This document shows positions 23,290 through 34,800 of a stretch of DNA of 64,000 bases, piece by piece. The stretch spans positions 422,374-486,373 of the forward strand of contig SCFE01000071.1 in assembly GCA_004352715.1 (NCBI GenBank), written 5' to 3'. Numbering within the stretch: the stretch's first letter is position 1; each line of letters starts with the position of its first letter. The DNA is from Hofstenia miamia. Lineage: Eukaryota > Xenacoelomorpha > Acoela. The position numbers and the translations under genes are program-made. A model generated the notes under the pieces. It searched no databases and had not been told where the DNA came from. It saw nothing but the letters and a program-made list of their open reading frames with translations.

Positions 23290-25068
23290 GAATCCACTAT
23301 TTGACGCGTTTCGATCTTTTATTGGTTATCGTCAGAAATATTTTCCAAGAACATATTCCTACAAAACTATAAATTACACTTTGTAATTAACTAAAATAAT
23401 TGTATATGATAAGATTTAAAATAGATGTAATCTTTGAAATGCATTCATTTGCTTGTTCAGTATGTTGGTCTGTTCTAATTTCTTTAGGTATAATGCTTCC
23501 CCTATTTTTGTATTGTTAGTATTTATAATGATGTTAAAATTTCCTTTTTAGATTTCATGATGGTGTTGAAATATTTCAGTATTTAATTTCCATTAATATG
23601 CCCTTTTATGCGCTTCCCGAAATGGCGGCTTGTTTCTTTAATGTACAATTTGTTACAATTGTCACATTGATATTTGAAAAATATTGAAGAAACTAAATGT
23701 GGTCTTTGTTTTTAAAAAATTGGAATAAGTCTTGATCTTATGAGCTTTTTAAGGATATTTACTAAATACTTTGACAATTTTTTGATGTTGTTCTCTATAT
23801 ATGGAAGTTTCCAATATATTGCTTGCTTCTCTTGATCTTGTAATGATTGAGTTATTAACTTTGTTTCATTATCTTGTTGTAAAATTTGTTTAGTGATAAT
23901 TTTCTCAATTAATTTATGCGGATAACCATTGTTTTCAAAAACTGTGTACAATGTGTCAAGTGCTGATGTTAGAACGTTGTAATCAGATATTGCATAAACT
24001 CTTTTACAAATTGCTTTAACGCTGATGATTTTATACTTCTTGTCATAATAAGGTGTAAATGGTATGTATAAGCCAGTTTTGGTGATTTTCAAGTGATAAC
24101 TTGAAGAAAAAGTTGTATGATGATTTGAAATTTGAGTATCTAGAAATATTAGTTTGTTGTCAATTTGATTTTCCATTGTAAAATAAATTTCAGTCATTTG
24201 ATTGTTTAAATATTTCAAAAAATTATTTGCTTCATCTTGGTTACTAAACACAGCAAAGATATCATCAACATATCATTTATAAAATAGGAAATAATTATTA
24301 GTAAAATTTTTTTCAATAATGTCCATTGCAAATTGAGCCATGGTTGGGTCTAAGGGAGATCCCATAGACGTACTATCAATTTGATTATAAATGGAGCCAT
24401 CAAAAAGAAAAGAATTATCTAAGCATGCCATTTTCAAAGTTCTTTTAAAGTATTCATTTCGATTTCAGTCTTTTCTTGAGGAATAGTTGATATTAAATGT
24501 TCTATAGTCTTCTTATCAGGTATGTTAGTAAAAAGGCTTTTAACGTCGTAAATAACAATAAATTTTCAAATTCAGATTCTTTTTGTAAAAGGTGTTGAGT
24601 TCATCAATAAATTCAAAAGAGTCAGATAGTACATATTTATTTGGTAAAAATTCCTTAAGAATAACATCAAGCCATTCGCTCAAGTTTGAAGTTACTGAAT
24701 AGAAAGAATTGGTCTCATTGGGGGATCATTATTGTCGCTATGTACTTTTGTAAGTCCATAAAGTCTAGCTGGTTGACTTCCTCTGCTGCGAATTTTGTTG
24801 TAGATTACAGATGAGATTTTATTATTGTTTCTTAGAGATAGTAACTTCTTGTTAAATTTTTCTTCAATATGCATAAAGTAATTGTTCTTAATTTTCGAGT
24901 CAGGATAAACTTTGCCAAATTTTGATGAGTTATTTAAGATGTTATTCATTTTTTCTAAGTAGGTTTTTTTGTCTAAGATAACTGTTCCATTTCCTTTATC
25001 GTATTTGCAAACATATATATTCTCATTTTTAGAAATCTTACGAACATTTGAAATTAAGGACTTTTTTC
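23290..25068 (-). mobile_element. Penelope-like element (PLE), copy 1
   Basis: About 1.8-kb minus-strand element with the PLE domain order. N-terminal linker and RT block KYDKGNGTVILDKKTYLEKM lie at about 25020-24955; RLYGLTKVHSD and PMRPILS at 24780-24700; RT motif with STSMGSPLDPTMAQFAM at about 24385-24330; YVDDIFAVF with the catalytic DD at about 24270-24245. Then come the RT thumb at 24251-23712 and a GIY-YIG endonuclease start (QCDNCNKLYIKETSRHFGKR, about 23665-23600) that stops early at about 23585. The 3' region ends in a hammerhead-like motif at 23300-23340. Frames are broken at several places (24285, 24430-24700). It interrupts a LINE remnant at about 25068. Confidence 0.8.
23300..23340 (-). 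ncRNA. Hammerhead-ribozyme-like motif of the PLE
   Basis: Read on the minus strand: CTGACGA (core CUGANGA), a 14-15 base stem-II region, then CGAAACGCGTC with GAAA and the GUC cleavage triplet. The flanks TATTT before the core and AAATA after GTC are perfectly complementary and give a 5-bp stem I. The short ACGCGT palindrome as stem III is the minimal type described in Penelope-like elements. Stem II pairs poorly here (only GAU/AUC), so this copy may be decayed and inactive. Confidence 0.6.
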
Positions 25069-25275
25069 CTCGTGATGTAGCTGACGTGATCGTTCCACTT
25101 TAAATCACGTGACACTATTACACCAAGACATTTGAAGGAACAAACTATGGAAATGTCATCAGCTAAAACGTCATCATAGTTTCCGAAAATCATCTGCTTG
25201 CATTTAGATTTGTTCAAAACGACGTTATTGTCATAGCAAAAGCATTGTAGAAAGTTGATGGACACATTTGCAGGA
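25068..25275 (-). pseudogene. LINE reverse transcriptase fragment cut by the PLE
   Basis: Minus-strand fragment of a non-LTR retrotransposon RT. It encodes CYDNNVVLNKSKCKQMIFGN and then FKCLGVIVSRDLKWNDHVSY, the RT thumb region of jockey/CR1/RTE-like LINEs (pattern W....L.LN..KC..M then YLGV.....L.W..H). At about 25068 the frame runs into PLE sequence (NFKCS belongs to the other element), so the PLE inserted here. Upstream the match fades at about 25275. No endonuclease or motif A is present. Confidence 0.65.
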
Positions 25276-25709
25276 GTAGAGGGCACCTATAAAACAAAAG
25301 AGTGAATCTCGGGAACAGAAGAGAAACGAAAGATAGAGAAGATAACAGACAGACGCAGAAGCGCAGACAGAGTGATCTATTGCCTGTGCGATCATAGAGG
25401 AAGATAGCACAAAAATTGGTTATGCTGGTTTAAGGTGTGAGAAATTCGTTAAACATTTACATAACCTTGTGATTAGTTTCTTTGTGCTTTGCAGAATTTA
25501 AGTACTAGTTTTATTAATCAAACTTAGTAAATTTGTTTAAAATTAACTTTAACAATTTAAGCACGAATATTTAAATTTATAGTTAAAGTGACAGTAGTAA
25601 AAGTTTCGGTGAAAATCAATTGCTCTACTGAAAATAAAAGTTAACCTTCTAGTTTAAAAAATTAACGTGCTCAGGAAAACTAAATCGATTAAACCCCAAT
25701 TTACATGCG

Positions 25710-25712
<3 letters not shown>

Positions 25713-25754
<42 letters not shown>

Positions 25755-25901
25755 NNNNNNNNNNNNNNNNNNNNNNNNNNNNNNNNNNNNNNNNNNNNNN
25801 NNNNNNNNNNNNNNNNNNNNNNNNNNNNNNNNNNNNNNNNNNNNNNNNNNNNNNNNNNNNNNNNNNNNNNNNNNNNNNNNNNNNNNNNNNNNNNNNNNNN
25901 N
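25713..25901. other. TA microsatellite running into an assembly gap
   Basis: TA run at 25713-25754, followed by 147 undetermined bases (25755-25901). Frames that appear to cross the gap are artefacts. Confidence 0.95.
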
Positions 25902-26839
25902 ACAAATTTTGTGGGAATTTATAAATTTACAATCAACTACACTTAATATTACAAATATCTAATGCATGCTCTAAAATAAATGTAAAAAAGAACTAGTAGT
26001 TTTCTGTCTGTTTAATAATTTAGATTTTTCAGCATGGTTAATAAATATTGCTTCTGCGATTTTAGTATTTGAGGTTTTCATGATTATATTAAAATTTTCT
26101 GGTCTTGGTTGATGTAAATGTGTATAAATTTCTGATCTTTGGTGTCCCGAAAGGTGTTCATTAATTCTTGTTATAAAATGTCGCTTAGTTTCTCCGATGT
26201 AAGAATATTTGCATTCTTCACAATCATATTTATATACAATGGAAGAAACATTTTTGGATGGTATCTTTGTTCGGGAAAATATCTTGAGTCTTTAAAGAGT
26301 ACAATATTGGTTTTATCATTGATTTTTTAAGTGCTTTTTTAATGGTTGAAACACTTGATTTAAGTTTTTTAATGTTGGAATCGATGTATGGTAGTTTCCA
26401 ATAAATAGGTTTCAGTACGTCTCTTACTTTCTGTTCTTCATTGTGAGCTAGTGTTGAACTAATTGCTTTATCTATGTACTTTTTAGTAATTTTGTGTGAG
26501 TAGCCATTGTTTTCCAAGATTTCATATAAACTATTTATTGAATCAATTAGACTTTGATAATCAGATGATATTTTGATTATTCGATGAATCAAGCACTTAA
26601 TGGTGTTGATTTTATATCTAGGATCGCAATAGGAGTGTGCTGGGATGTATAAACTGGTGTCCGTTATTTTTCTAAAGAGATGTTTTATAACCATTTTCAC
26701 TGTTGGTTATTGTTACATTCAGAAAATTCAATTGGTTGCATTTTTCTTTTTCAACAAAATCTAAATTATTAAACAGACAGAAAACTACTAGTTCTTTTTT
26801 ACATTTATTTTAGAGCATGCATTAGATATTTGTAATATT
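25902..26839 (-). mobile_element. Penelope-like element fragment, copy 2, with inverted ends
   Basis: Minus-strand PLE 3' part, from a family different from copy 1. The RT thumb at 26760-26230 includes the pattern QLNFLNVTIT, SLYIPAHSYCDPRYK and PIYWKLPYIDSNIKKLK. It then passes, with a frame change near 26240, into a complete GIY-YIG domain: YKYDCEECKYSYIGETKRHF at about 26235-26180, with R and E/H residues following (RINEHLSGHQRSEIYTHLHQ), ending at about 25965. The GIY-YIG nuclease nicks the target to prime reverse transcription. The first 84 bases (25945-26028) recur inverted at 26756-26839. An N at 26840 and a gap at 25901 bound this contig, so the inversion might be real (5' inversion on insertion) or an assembly fold-back. 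Confidence 0.75.
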
Positions 26840-26840
26840 N

Positions 26841-27689
26841 TATTTTCAATTTTCTTAATTATTTTTAATATTTATATTACGCACTAAGAACAAGTTTATA
26901 ATATTTCAAAATTTTTGCATTTTGTTCTTTTTATTATTTTTAAAATTTCAAAAATCTGAAAAACGACATGTATTCTTACTTTGTTTAGATCGAAAACAAA
27001 TGGAAAATTTTGTTAGGAACTTATCGCAAACGTCTTCTCAATGAAGAAAACGGGTAGAAAGACATCATGTTGGACCTGCGTTGACAAAATGCATGCCCTT
27101 CAATGCACAACAATTTTTACAGCGAAAATCTGGGTTTGAGACATCGCATATCAGGTTCAGGACAGAAAAGGACCGTCATAAATTACTTTGATAATTTCTA
27201 GTGTTTAAAATCTGTTCATATTAATTTTTTAAAAAATTCTATTGATTAAATTTTAATTGATTTTCAAATGCAATATCAACGGCAGCATGTTGCATGAGGC
27301 TATCATAAAATTAAAATATGCACCGTGTATCAACCTCAAGTCGCGCAGATTAAAGTTCACACAACAAGCATTTGCTTTACCTGACAAAGCCTTTAGCTTA
27401 AACTTTAATAAATGAACACATATTAAACAGTAGGTTGCAATTGAGTGATAATAACTGGCCATTGTCATCTTCTACTGGATCACTTGTGCCATTCGGTCTT
27501 TTATAATTATACAGTTAATTGATTTTAAACTAAATATTTGTTATTGCTAAGTTTCAAAATTCAGAGAGGAATTTGTGTCTGAATTTTTTTAAAATTTTAA
27601 AATTAATAACCAATAATATGGAAATGATAGGCTTTTATCATTAATGTTTCTGAAAAAAACATACAAATATAAGTCATTGAACTCTCATA
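26841..27689. other. AT-rich region without a supported gene
   Basis: No recognisable coding sequence or repeat structure. The open frame at 27253-27468 on minus matches nothing known. Confidence 0.5.
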
Positions 27690-28464
27690 GTTAGCGAGCT
27701 TTCGTAATGAGTCATGCTATCTTTGATTTCAATCAGAAATGGAGGTAAAATATTGTCAGATTTAATTTCAAAGAATAATTTTGCACCTATACTACACAAT
27801 TCATCCACTAGAGGGCTAACAAATCTTAAATTAAATTTCGTGATAAGTGATCACGACCTTTCAGGATTGAAGCAAGGATTACTACTTTTCTTAAGTTTAA
27901 GCCTTGTTGGTTATCAATAACAATATCGGATTGAATTGGGTTCTTGGATTCTAATGTGATAAAACGCCAACGGAAAGGTTCGATTTTAACTGTTTCTGTA
28001 GGATGAATAAGTGTTATTACTTGATTATTTACTGTTTGTAAATGTGTATAGTAATATTCTTATTGTTGGCATCAATTGTTAGTGTCTTATCTTGAAAATT
28101 TATTATACAATAATATTTTTCTAGGAAATCTTTGCCAAGAATTAATTCATAAGGTGGTATCAACAATAAATGTGTCATTAGAAAACTTATTATTGGCTAT
28201 TGTAAATTCAAGTGATTTGATTACGCCTTTAGTATCAAGGTAATTGTGAGAAGTATTAATTAATCGATGGATGTGTGATTCAATTTTTTCTCTCTTGATG
28301 CCAATTTGGTTAGTGCACATGTCCACAATTATAGAAACAGAGGCACCAGTATCTACAATTGCCTGGATGCCGATCCGATTCATTGTTATTGGTATTGTGT
28401 CTTGTTTAATGTGGTTGTTACTAGGATTGTTTGTGCACGGCTGTGAATTGGCACTCTTACTCAT
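27690..28464 (-). pseudogene. Gypsy-type aspartic protease and start of pol
   Basis: Minus strand. The frame 28464-28147 begins MSKSANSQPCTNNPSNNH and contains IQAIVDTGASVSIIVD, the retropepsin active site (DTGAS), which forms a homodimer and cleaves the Gag-Pol polyprotein. The next piece (about 28160-28050) continues YELILGKDFLEKY, equivalent to the I/LG.D.L (ILGRDFL) motif at the end of the protease. After a frameshift near 28010 a linker reading VKIEPFRWRFITLESKNP and DIVIDNQQGLNL leads toward RT, but RT itself is absent. The unit is broken by stops and small frameshifts. It belongs with the gag pieces at 29125-29760, from which it is separated by a palindromic insertion. Confidence 0.75.
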
Positions 28465-28487
28465 TTAATTCGTCTTCGAATTCAGAC

Positions 28488-29072
28488 ATTACACAAAATA
28501 TATCTTGCTATGGAATATTTCTGTCGCGAGATGGTGTAAGAAAATTGTTTTTTGCGTGCTATCTTAATACATGGCATAAAAAATATTTTTAGCAATTGCT
28601 CTAAATTGGCATGCATTTTTATACCTTCACGAAATCCTTTCTAAATGATGAAGCAATGTGCATTGTAGTGCTACGTTTCTTTAAAAGAAATGTATGCTAG
28701 ATTTTGGGGCAGTTTGCATTATATTCGCCCATATATTTTCTAGAGAAGGCTAGAAAAAAGTATTTTTAGCGATTTCTCTCAATTGGTCTGCTATTATATG
28801 CTGTCACCAAATCACTTCTCACGAAAATATATGGGCGAATAAAATGCAAATTGCCTCAAAATCTAGCATACATATCCTTTAAAGAACGTAGCACTATAAT
28901 GCACATTGCTTCGTCATTCAGAAAGATTTCGTGACGGTATAAAAATGCAGGTCAATTTAGAGCAATTGCCAAAAATATTTTTTATGCCATGTATTAAGAT
29001 AGCACGTGAAATCCATTTTTGTAGGCTATCTCGCGGCAGAAATATTTTGTAACAAGAAATATTTCGTGTAAT
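28488..29072. mobile_element. 585-bp palindromic (foldback) element inside the gypsy relic
   Basis: Two arms of roughly 260-270 bp are inverted copies of each other. The left runs from ATTACACAAAATAT (28488) to CATATATTTTCTAGAGAAG (about 28750); the right runs from CTTCTCACGAAAATATATG (about 28813) to ATATTTCGTGTAAT (29072). Identity is high but imperfect (about 85-90 %). The 60-odd-base loop is itself a third, more diverged direct copy of an internal arm segment (AGTATTTTTAGCGATTTCTC against ATATTTTTAGCAATTGCTCT). There is no open reading frame. It splits the gypsy element between the Gag zinc knuckle and protease. No clear target duplication was found. Confidence 0.75.
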
Positions 29073-29124
29073 TGTTGGAATTCTAGATGTCACTATTATT
29101 GGTGTAGTAACAACTTTCGTCTGC

Positions 29125-29760
29125 AATTATGAGTATGGTTTTCATACAGTTAGGACTTGCATGTCCTTTTGCCACACTTTTTACAATAAATTTTGTTAAG
29201 GTTGAATACTTTTGGAGTTTTATCAGTAGATTGTTGCTTGTTGGTTTGTCGGTAAAGTTTTAGTATTGTTGATAGTAAAGCTTGATGGAGTGTTGCCAAA
29301 TTCGATTTGGTTCAAGATTTTACCATAATTCTCTATTTGAAGCTTTGCCTCTTTATGAAAGTGAATAATTTACCTTTGGGCCACATTTTTGTTCAAAATG
29401 GCAACGAATTGAGAGTGGCATGCCGAATGTGATGTATGTGAACAAATCATGGGACGAATATTCTGCTTAACTTGTAGAGTTGTTCGACTTGAAGAATGTA
29501 CTTTTCAATGTCGTCATTAGCTTTTATGTTGTCTTATTTAAAATTATTTTATACTGGTTGCACGCCATTGGTGTATGAAAATGGTCGTAAAAATTTTGGA
29601 TTAGCAATTCGTAATCGGACTTAATCAAGGTGTCAAGTGTCAATTGTAGTTGTAGACCTTTCGCTATAAGAAAACCAGGAAATTGTGCGAGTGCCTGCCC
29701 TGCTCGTTGTATAGTTGGCTGCAAAAAAAATTAGGCTGAATTCCTATTTTTTAACGCTTT
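29125..29760 (-). pseudogene. Gypsy-type gag remnant with CCHC zinc knuckle
   Basis: Minus strand. A helical Gag segment lies at 29724-29524 (QRAGQALAQFPGFLIAKGLQ, then YELLIQNFYDHF). At about 29190-29145 a CKKCGKR piece in one frame is followed, after a one-base shift, by GHASPNC in the next, together making a C-x2-C-x4-H-x4-C nucleocapsid knuckle. Zinc knuckles bind the genomic RNA during particle assembly. Gag, then protease, on the same strand is the normal order, so this and 27690-28464 are one gypsy element. Multiple frameshifts and the palindrome insertion make it inactive. Confidence 0.6.
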
Positions 29761-29989
29761 GTGGAAACGTATTGAGACGTTTTAGAGGAAAACTATAAAA
29801 ATAAAAGACAGCGAGAATTTTGTGAACTTTAAAATGGTCAAACAAAAAAGTTAATTAATTAAACTGGTAGTTTGTAATTATTTGAAAACACTTACCAAAC
29901 AAATTGTTTTGCTTTGCAAAGTTTCTACTTGATTTCTTCGGAATGGAAACGTTGAAACAGCTTGAAAACGCCTTTGTGGGTTTTATTGG

Positions 29990-30281
29990 AAAATTTTAGA
30001 CGGAAAAGCCACAATCGACAGTCAAAGATATTGCCAAATTATAGCTGAATTTATGCCTTATGCTGATGCTTTATATGATGATGGATGGATACTCCAACAG
30101 GACGGAGCAACCCCGCACACGTCAGCAAAGACAAAAAATTGGTTTTCTGAAAATAATATCCAGGTTTTGCAATGGCCACCAAGTTCTGCTGATCTTTCTC
30201 CAATCGAAAACGTGTGGCAGATATTGAAAAATGACGTTGAGAAGAAAAATTCGAAAAATATATCCGATTTAAAAAAAAATT
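29990..30281 (+). pseudogene. Tc1-like transposase, C-terminal catalytic part
   Basis: Plus-strand fragment of a Tc1 family transposase. It encodes DGKATIDSQRYCQIIAEFMP, WILQQDGATPHTSAKTKNW (second catalytic Asp in QQD) and QWPPSSADLSPIENVWQIL (third catalytic residue Glu in PIENVW), followed by a Lys-rich C-terminus at the edge of the sequence gap. The spacing from QQD to IEN fits the DD34E class. The frame is clean from about 30000 to the gap and both catalytic residues are kept, so this copy is younger than the one at 8.2 kb. The N-terminal HTH and first Asp are missing upstream, where only unrelated AT-rich sequence is seen. Confidence 0.75.
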
Positions 30282-31281
30282 NNNNNNNNNNNNNNNNNNN
30301 NNNNNNNNNNNNNNNNNNNNNNNNNNNNNNNNNNNNNNNNNNNNNNNNNNNNNNNNNNNNNNNNNNNNNNNNNNNNNNNNNNNNNNNNNNNNNNNNNNNN
30401 NNNNNNNNNNNNNNNNNNNNNNNNNNNNNNNNNNNNNNNNNNNNNNNNNNNNNNNNNNNNNNNNNNNNNNNNNNNNNNNNNNNNNNNNNNNNNNNNNNNN
30501 NNNNNNNNNNNNNNNNNNNNNNNNNNNNNNNNNNNNNNNNNNNNNNNNNNNNNNNNNNNNNNNNNNNNNNNNNNNNNNNNNNNNNNNNNNNNNNNNNNNN
30601 NNNNNNNNNNNNNNNNNNNNNNNNNNNNNNNNNNNNNNNNNNNNNNNNNNNNNNNNNNNNNNNNNNNNNNNNNNNNNNNNNNNNNNNNNNNNNNNNNNNN
30701 NNNNNNNNNNNNNNNNNNNNNNNNNNNNNNNNNNNNNNNNNNNNNNNNNNNNNNNNNNNNNNNNNNNNNNNNNNNNNNNNNNNNNNNNNNNNNNNNNNNN
30801 NNNNNNNNNNNNNNNNNNNNNNNNNNNNNNNNNNNNNNNNNNNNNNNNNNNNNNNNNNNNNNNNNNNNNNNNNNNNNNNNNNNNNNNNNNNNNNNNNNNN
30901 NNNNNNNNNNNNNNNNNNNNNNNNNNNNNNNNNNNNNNNNNNNNNNNNNNNNNNNNNNNNNNNNNNNNNNNNNNNNNNNNNNNNNNNNNNNNNNNNNNNN
31001 NNNNNNNNNNNNNNNNNNNNNNNNNNNNNNNNNNNNNNNNNNNNNNNNNNNNNNNNNNNNNNNNNNNNNNNNNNNNNNNNNNNNNNNNNNNNNNNNNNNN
31101 NNNNNNNNNNNNNNNNNNNNNNNNNNNNNNNNNNNNNNNNNNNNNNNNNNNNNNNNNNNNNNNNNNNNNNNNNNNNNNNNNNNNNNNNNNNNNNNNNNNN
31201 NNNNNNNNNNNNNNNNNNNNNNNNNNNNNNNNNNNNNNNNNNNNNNNNNNNNNNNNNNNNNNNNNNNNNNNNNNNNNNNNN
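30282..31281. other. Assembly gap (about 1,000 N)
   Basis: Run of undetermined bases between the Tc1 fragment and the duplicated contig end. Its length near 1,000 suggests an estimated or default gap size. Confidence 0.97.
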
Positions 31282-31860
31282 GATCTAACTTTAGAAACAA
31301 TGCCAAATTTATCGAGTCGAATTTCTTTTATTTCATCAATTGACATTCTGGATAAATGAATTTCTTGAGATAGTTCGTTTCTTGAATTCCAACAATAACA
31401 CTTTGCCATTTCAATATTAATAACTGGTTTTGACTTTACAGATGAAGCACTTTTCAGATTATATGAACGTTTTACTCGAGAGCTTTTCTTCAGTTTCAAA
31501 ACTTGCTGCCTCACTTGAAGTGTTTCTTTAAGGCTTTATGCTTTTTATTTTTGTGGGAAAAAATTAAAGGTTTTNTTTTCGATCTAACTTTAGAAACAAT
31601 GCCAAATTTATCGAGTAGAATTTTTTTATTTCATCAATTGACAATCTGGATAAATGAATTTCTTGACATAGTTCGTTTCTTGAATTCCAACAATAACACT
31701 TTGCCATTTCAATATTAATAACTGGTTTTGACTTTACAGATGAAGCACTTTTCAGATTATATGAACGTTTTACTCGAGAGCTTTTCTTCAGTTTCAAACT
31801 CGCTGCCTCACTTGAAGTGTTTGCTTGAGGTCTTCATGCTTTCTATTTGTGTGGCAAAAA
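31282..31860 (-). other. Duplicated 0.28-kb coding-like segment around a single N
   Basis: 31282-31574 and 31579-31860 are nearly identical direct copies separated by an N at 31575. On the minus strand each copy is open for about 70 codons; shared pieces are KKSSRVKRSYNLKSASSVKS and NIEMAKCYCWNSRNEL and EIHLSR.SIDEIK. The sequence is basic and I do not recognise it. The right copy has a small indel that breaks the frame near its end. Because the first copy is a small contig between a long gap and an N, it is probably an unmerged allele or overlap rather than a real tandem duplication. Confidence 0.5.
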
Positions 31861-34800
31861 TGTATTGATTTGACTAAATCATTGCTTTTCTCTAGTCCCT
31901 GACCACTTAGAAATGTAATATTTTTAATAAGTTTTAATTATCTAAATAATATAAGATATTGCGAATGAGCTATTCATCTTTATATCTTGTGCTGGAATTG
32001 AAATTTATTAATAATTCATTGTTATTTTTATCAATCAATTTCGCATTTGCAATTTTCAAACCAAAAATTTCTAAAAACCAAAGTGCTGATGAGATGTTAT
32101 TTTTAATTTGTAACTTCATTCGTGACTTTAATCGAGATTTAGCCGCAAATTTAGGCTAAAATGTTATTGACTAGTGCTACAAATTTCAACATTACATGGC
32201 GCACTTTTATACTAATGACATCTACATGAAGTAAATACATTCTTTACAGTAATGAGTACGAAAAATATAAATTCGTCATAATTTGACATATTATACGTCT
32301 GTATAGGGTTAATAGTTTGTTAGTACTTCGTATACAAAGAACAGTAGCAAGTGCATTAATAACATATACGCTAATAAGAAATAACTATTAATTGGCCGCA
32401 TTAGGCTACATAAAAATATCAATTAGATAAAAATTTTAACAATTAAATTGTTAGAAAAAAATGTTTACTATACGGCAGCGTACGATGTTTAATTAAAGTA
32501 AAGTAAAATTCAATTATATAATTATCTGGTTAACTTTACTTTACTTTATGGCAGTGTATGACTAAGATAAGGTCAAAGACCTTCAAATAGTGTTTACAAT
32601 AATGTCGATTTGAACCTCAAAGCACTTAAAACAGTCTAACTACACTTTTAGTCTATTCTAACATACTGTAATTTAAGGTGTCCACAACAAACATTTGAAA
32701 TCACTAGCATAATATTTAGCAGCTCCAAATTTTCAGAAGGAATCGAACTCTAGTATTTTCACAATAAATTTTTAATAATAGTCTAAACAATATGAACAGC
32801 ATAAATTTCAACAAAATTTCAGACTTGCGTTTGTAAGTTCAATTTATAGGTCTCAGGAAGCTACAATTTAACTCGTATGAATGAGATGATTAATGCACTA
32901 CGCTTGGCAAATGCTCCTTTCTCAGAACCTACCTTTGGAAATTTTAATATTTCTTCATGGGTTTCGTATTATTAAATTTAAACAAAAAATGTTGTATAAA
33001 AATGTACTACTAAAGGCAATTTTAAAATCAAGCAGGAAGTCACAGTTTTTGCTCATTAACAATGCCGGAAAGACAATAAACCCACATGCTATGCTGCTAT
33101 AATAGTCTACCTTTGGAAATTCGAATTTTTTCCTAGAGGACTTTCTAGGAATGATTTACATGTATTAAGATAGGCATAATTTTTCGCCATCTTGCGGTTG
33201 AATTGTATTTTAGATTTCATTCTCGAGTGCACTAATTTCTCCATATGAAATATCTAGTAAGATTTGTTGTGCATATGTTAAAAAGTAGTGGACTTAGACA
33301 ATCGCCTACAAGACTCCCCGTCTTTGGGTGTAATCGGAGGTGATTACTTTTCGCCATTTCTTAATATTATAAGGTTGGGCTTCAAAATTTTAGTTGTTCC
33401 ATTAAATCTCATTTTCAATTCTTTAAATACGAATATTATAAAAATAAAATTTAACACGAATTTTAGCAGGAATTCATTTGATTTCCTTAAAAGCAGGAAA
33501 AAGGCATGTGATTGGAAATAGCTTTGACATTAAACTCAAGCGTTTATGAAGATATTTGGACTATCTTTCATTGGGCTTTTCACATAAATGCTATCAGAAA
33601 AGAGCAAATGAGATGCTGCATTGCCATTTTTTTATTGTCACTTAAGTGACATTTCTGAAAGAAAAGTCCATTTAACAGCAAAATTAAATTCATAGCTTTA
33701 TGTATATTAAGTAGAACGCAAATTAACAGAAGAACAAATGATTTTCGTGATTCTAAAATTTTCCTGATTTATGTAATTGTAAGATCATTGTAAAATTCCA
33801 AATCATCAGGGAATGTAGAGAAGTATATTAAGTATATCAGGAGATAGTTCTGAAAAATGAGTTCTTGAAACATTTCTCTTAATATCATGTAGTATGTAGT
33901 CACAAATTATAATAACTAAAAGTTTGTTTATACTCCAGTCAATTTCAACGTCATTATGAATTGAATTCCAAAAAAAATTGGATAAAAATGAAAAGAAATA
34001 TTTCTTAGGGAAATTAGATTTTGATTTTTAGCTGTTCTCATTTCATATACGTGAACATCGATTCTTTTTGTTAGGGAGAACAAAGAGTCGATAATTCTTA
34101 TTGAACAAAACCAGTCTACTAAAAATTCTAACATCTCTAATAGGCATTATTTTAGTTTAATAAAGAGGAATTTGACGGTAGTTAATTTAAAAATCATGAA
34201 AAGCAATCAAAATTGAGATGAAATAGGAATTAAAATAAATTTTCAATAAAAAATGCAGCTTGACTTTATGAATTCCTATAGTCATAAAGGTAAATGTTCT
34301 AACTATTATGCAAACATTTTTATACCTACAAACAACTAAAAACTGTATCTGATGCATGCACGAGCAGATCTAAAACATGGAGGCTTGCATAAGGAATTGA
34401 AATTTTCTTCCATTTCCATTCCGCTTCCACAACTATTTAAAAAAATTTAAAAATTGTCCATAAATTTCCATAATTTTTGAACTAGTGGTATAGTTGGTCC
34501 TCGTCCCATCTAGTTTATTTGAGCATTGCCCTAGTCGTGTAACAGCCCAGCCTCATAAACTTTTGATAAAAGTGGTCCTCCATATCCCTACTAGTGGTTG
34601 ACTATTAGATGAACCAAAATTACAATTCAGTGCTAACAGGTGCTATTATTTGTTGGGGCTGCGAAGGCCAATTTGGAATAATTTTAAACCTGACTTCAGC
34701 CAAGGATATTTCAAATTAGTTATTTCAGTTAATTTCATTTCCATACTTTCTCATTATAAAAGTGCACTTTTAGAGAATAAAATTAAATAATTTAAAGTCA

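Noticed and set aside
30051-31514. Long frames crossing the roughly 1,000-N gap on both strands
   Set aside because: Artefacts of Ns; only the Tc1 end on the left and the duplicated segment on the right are real.
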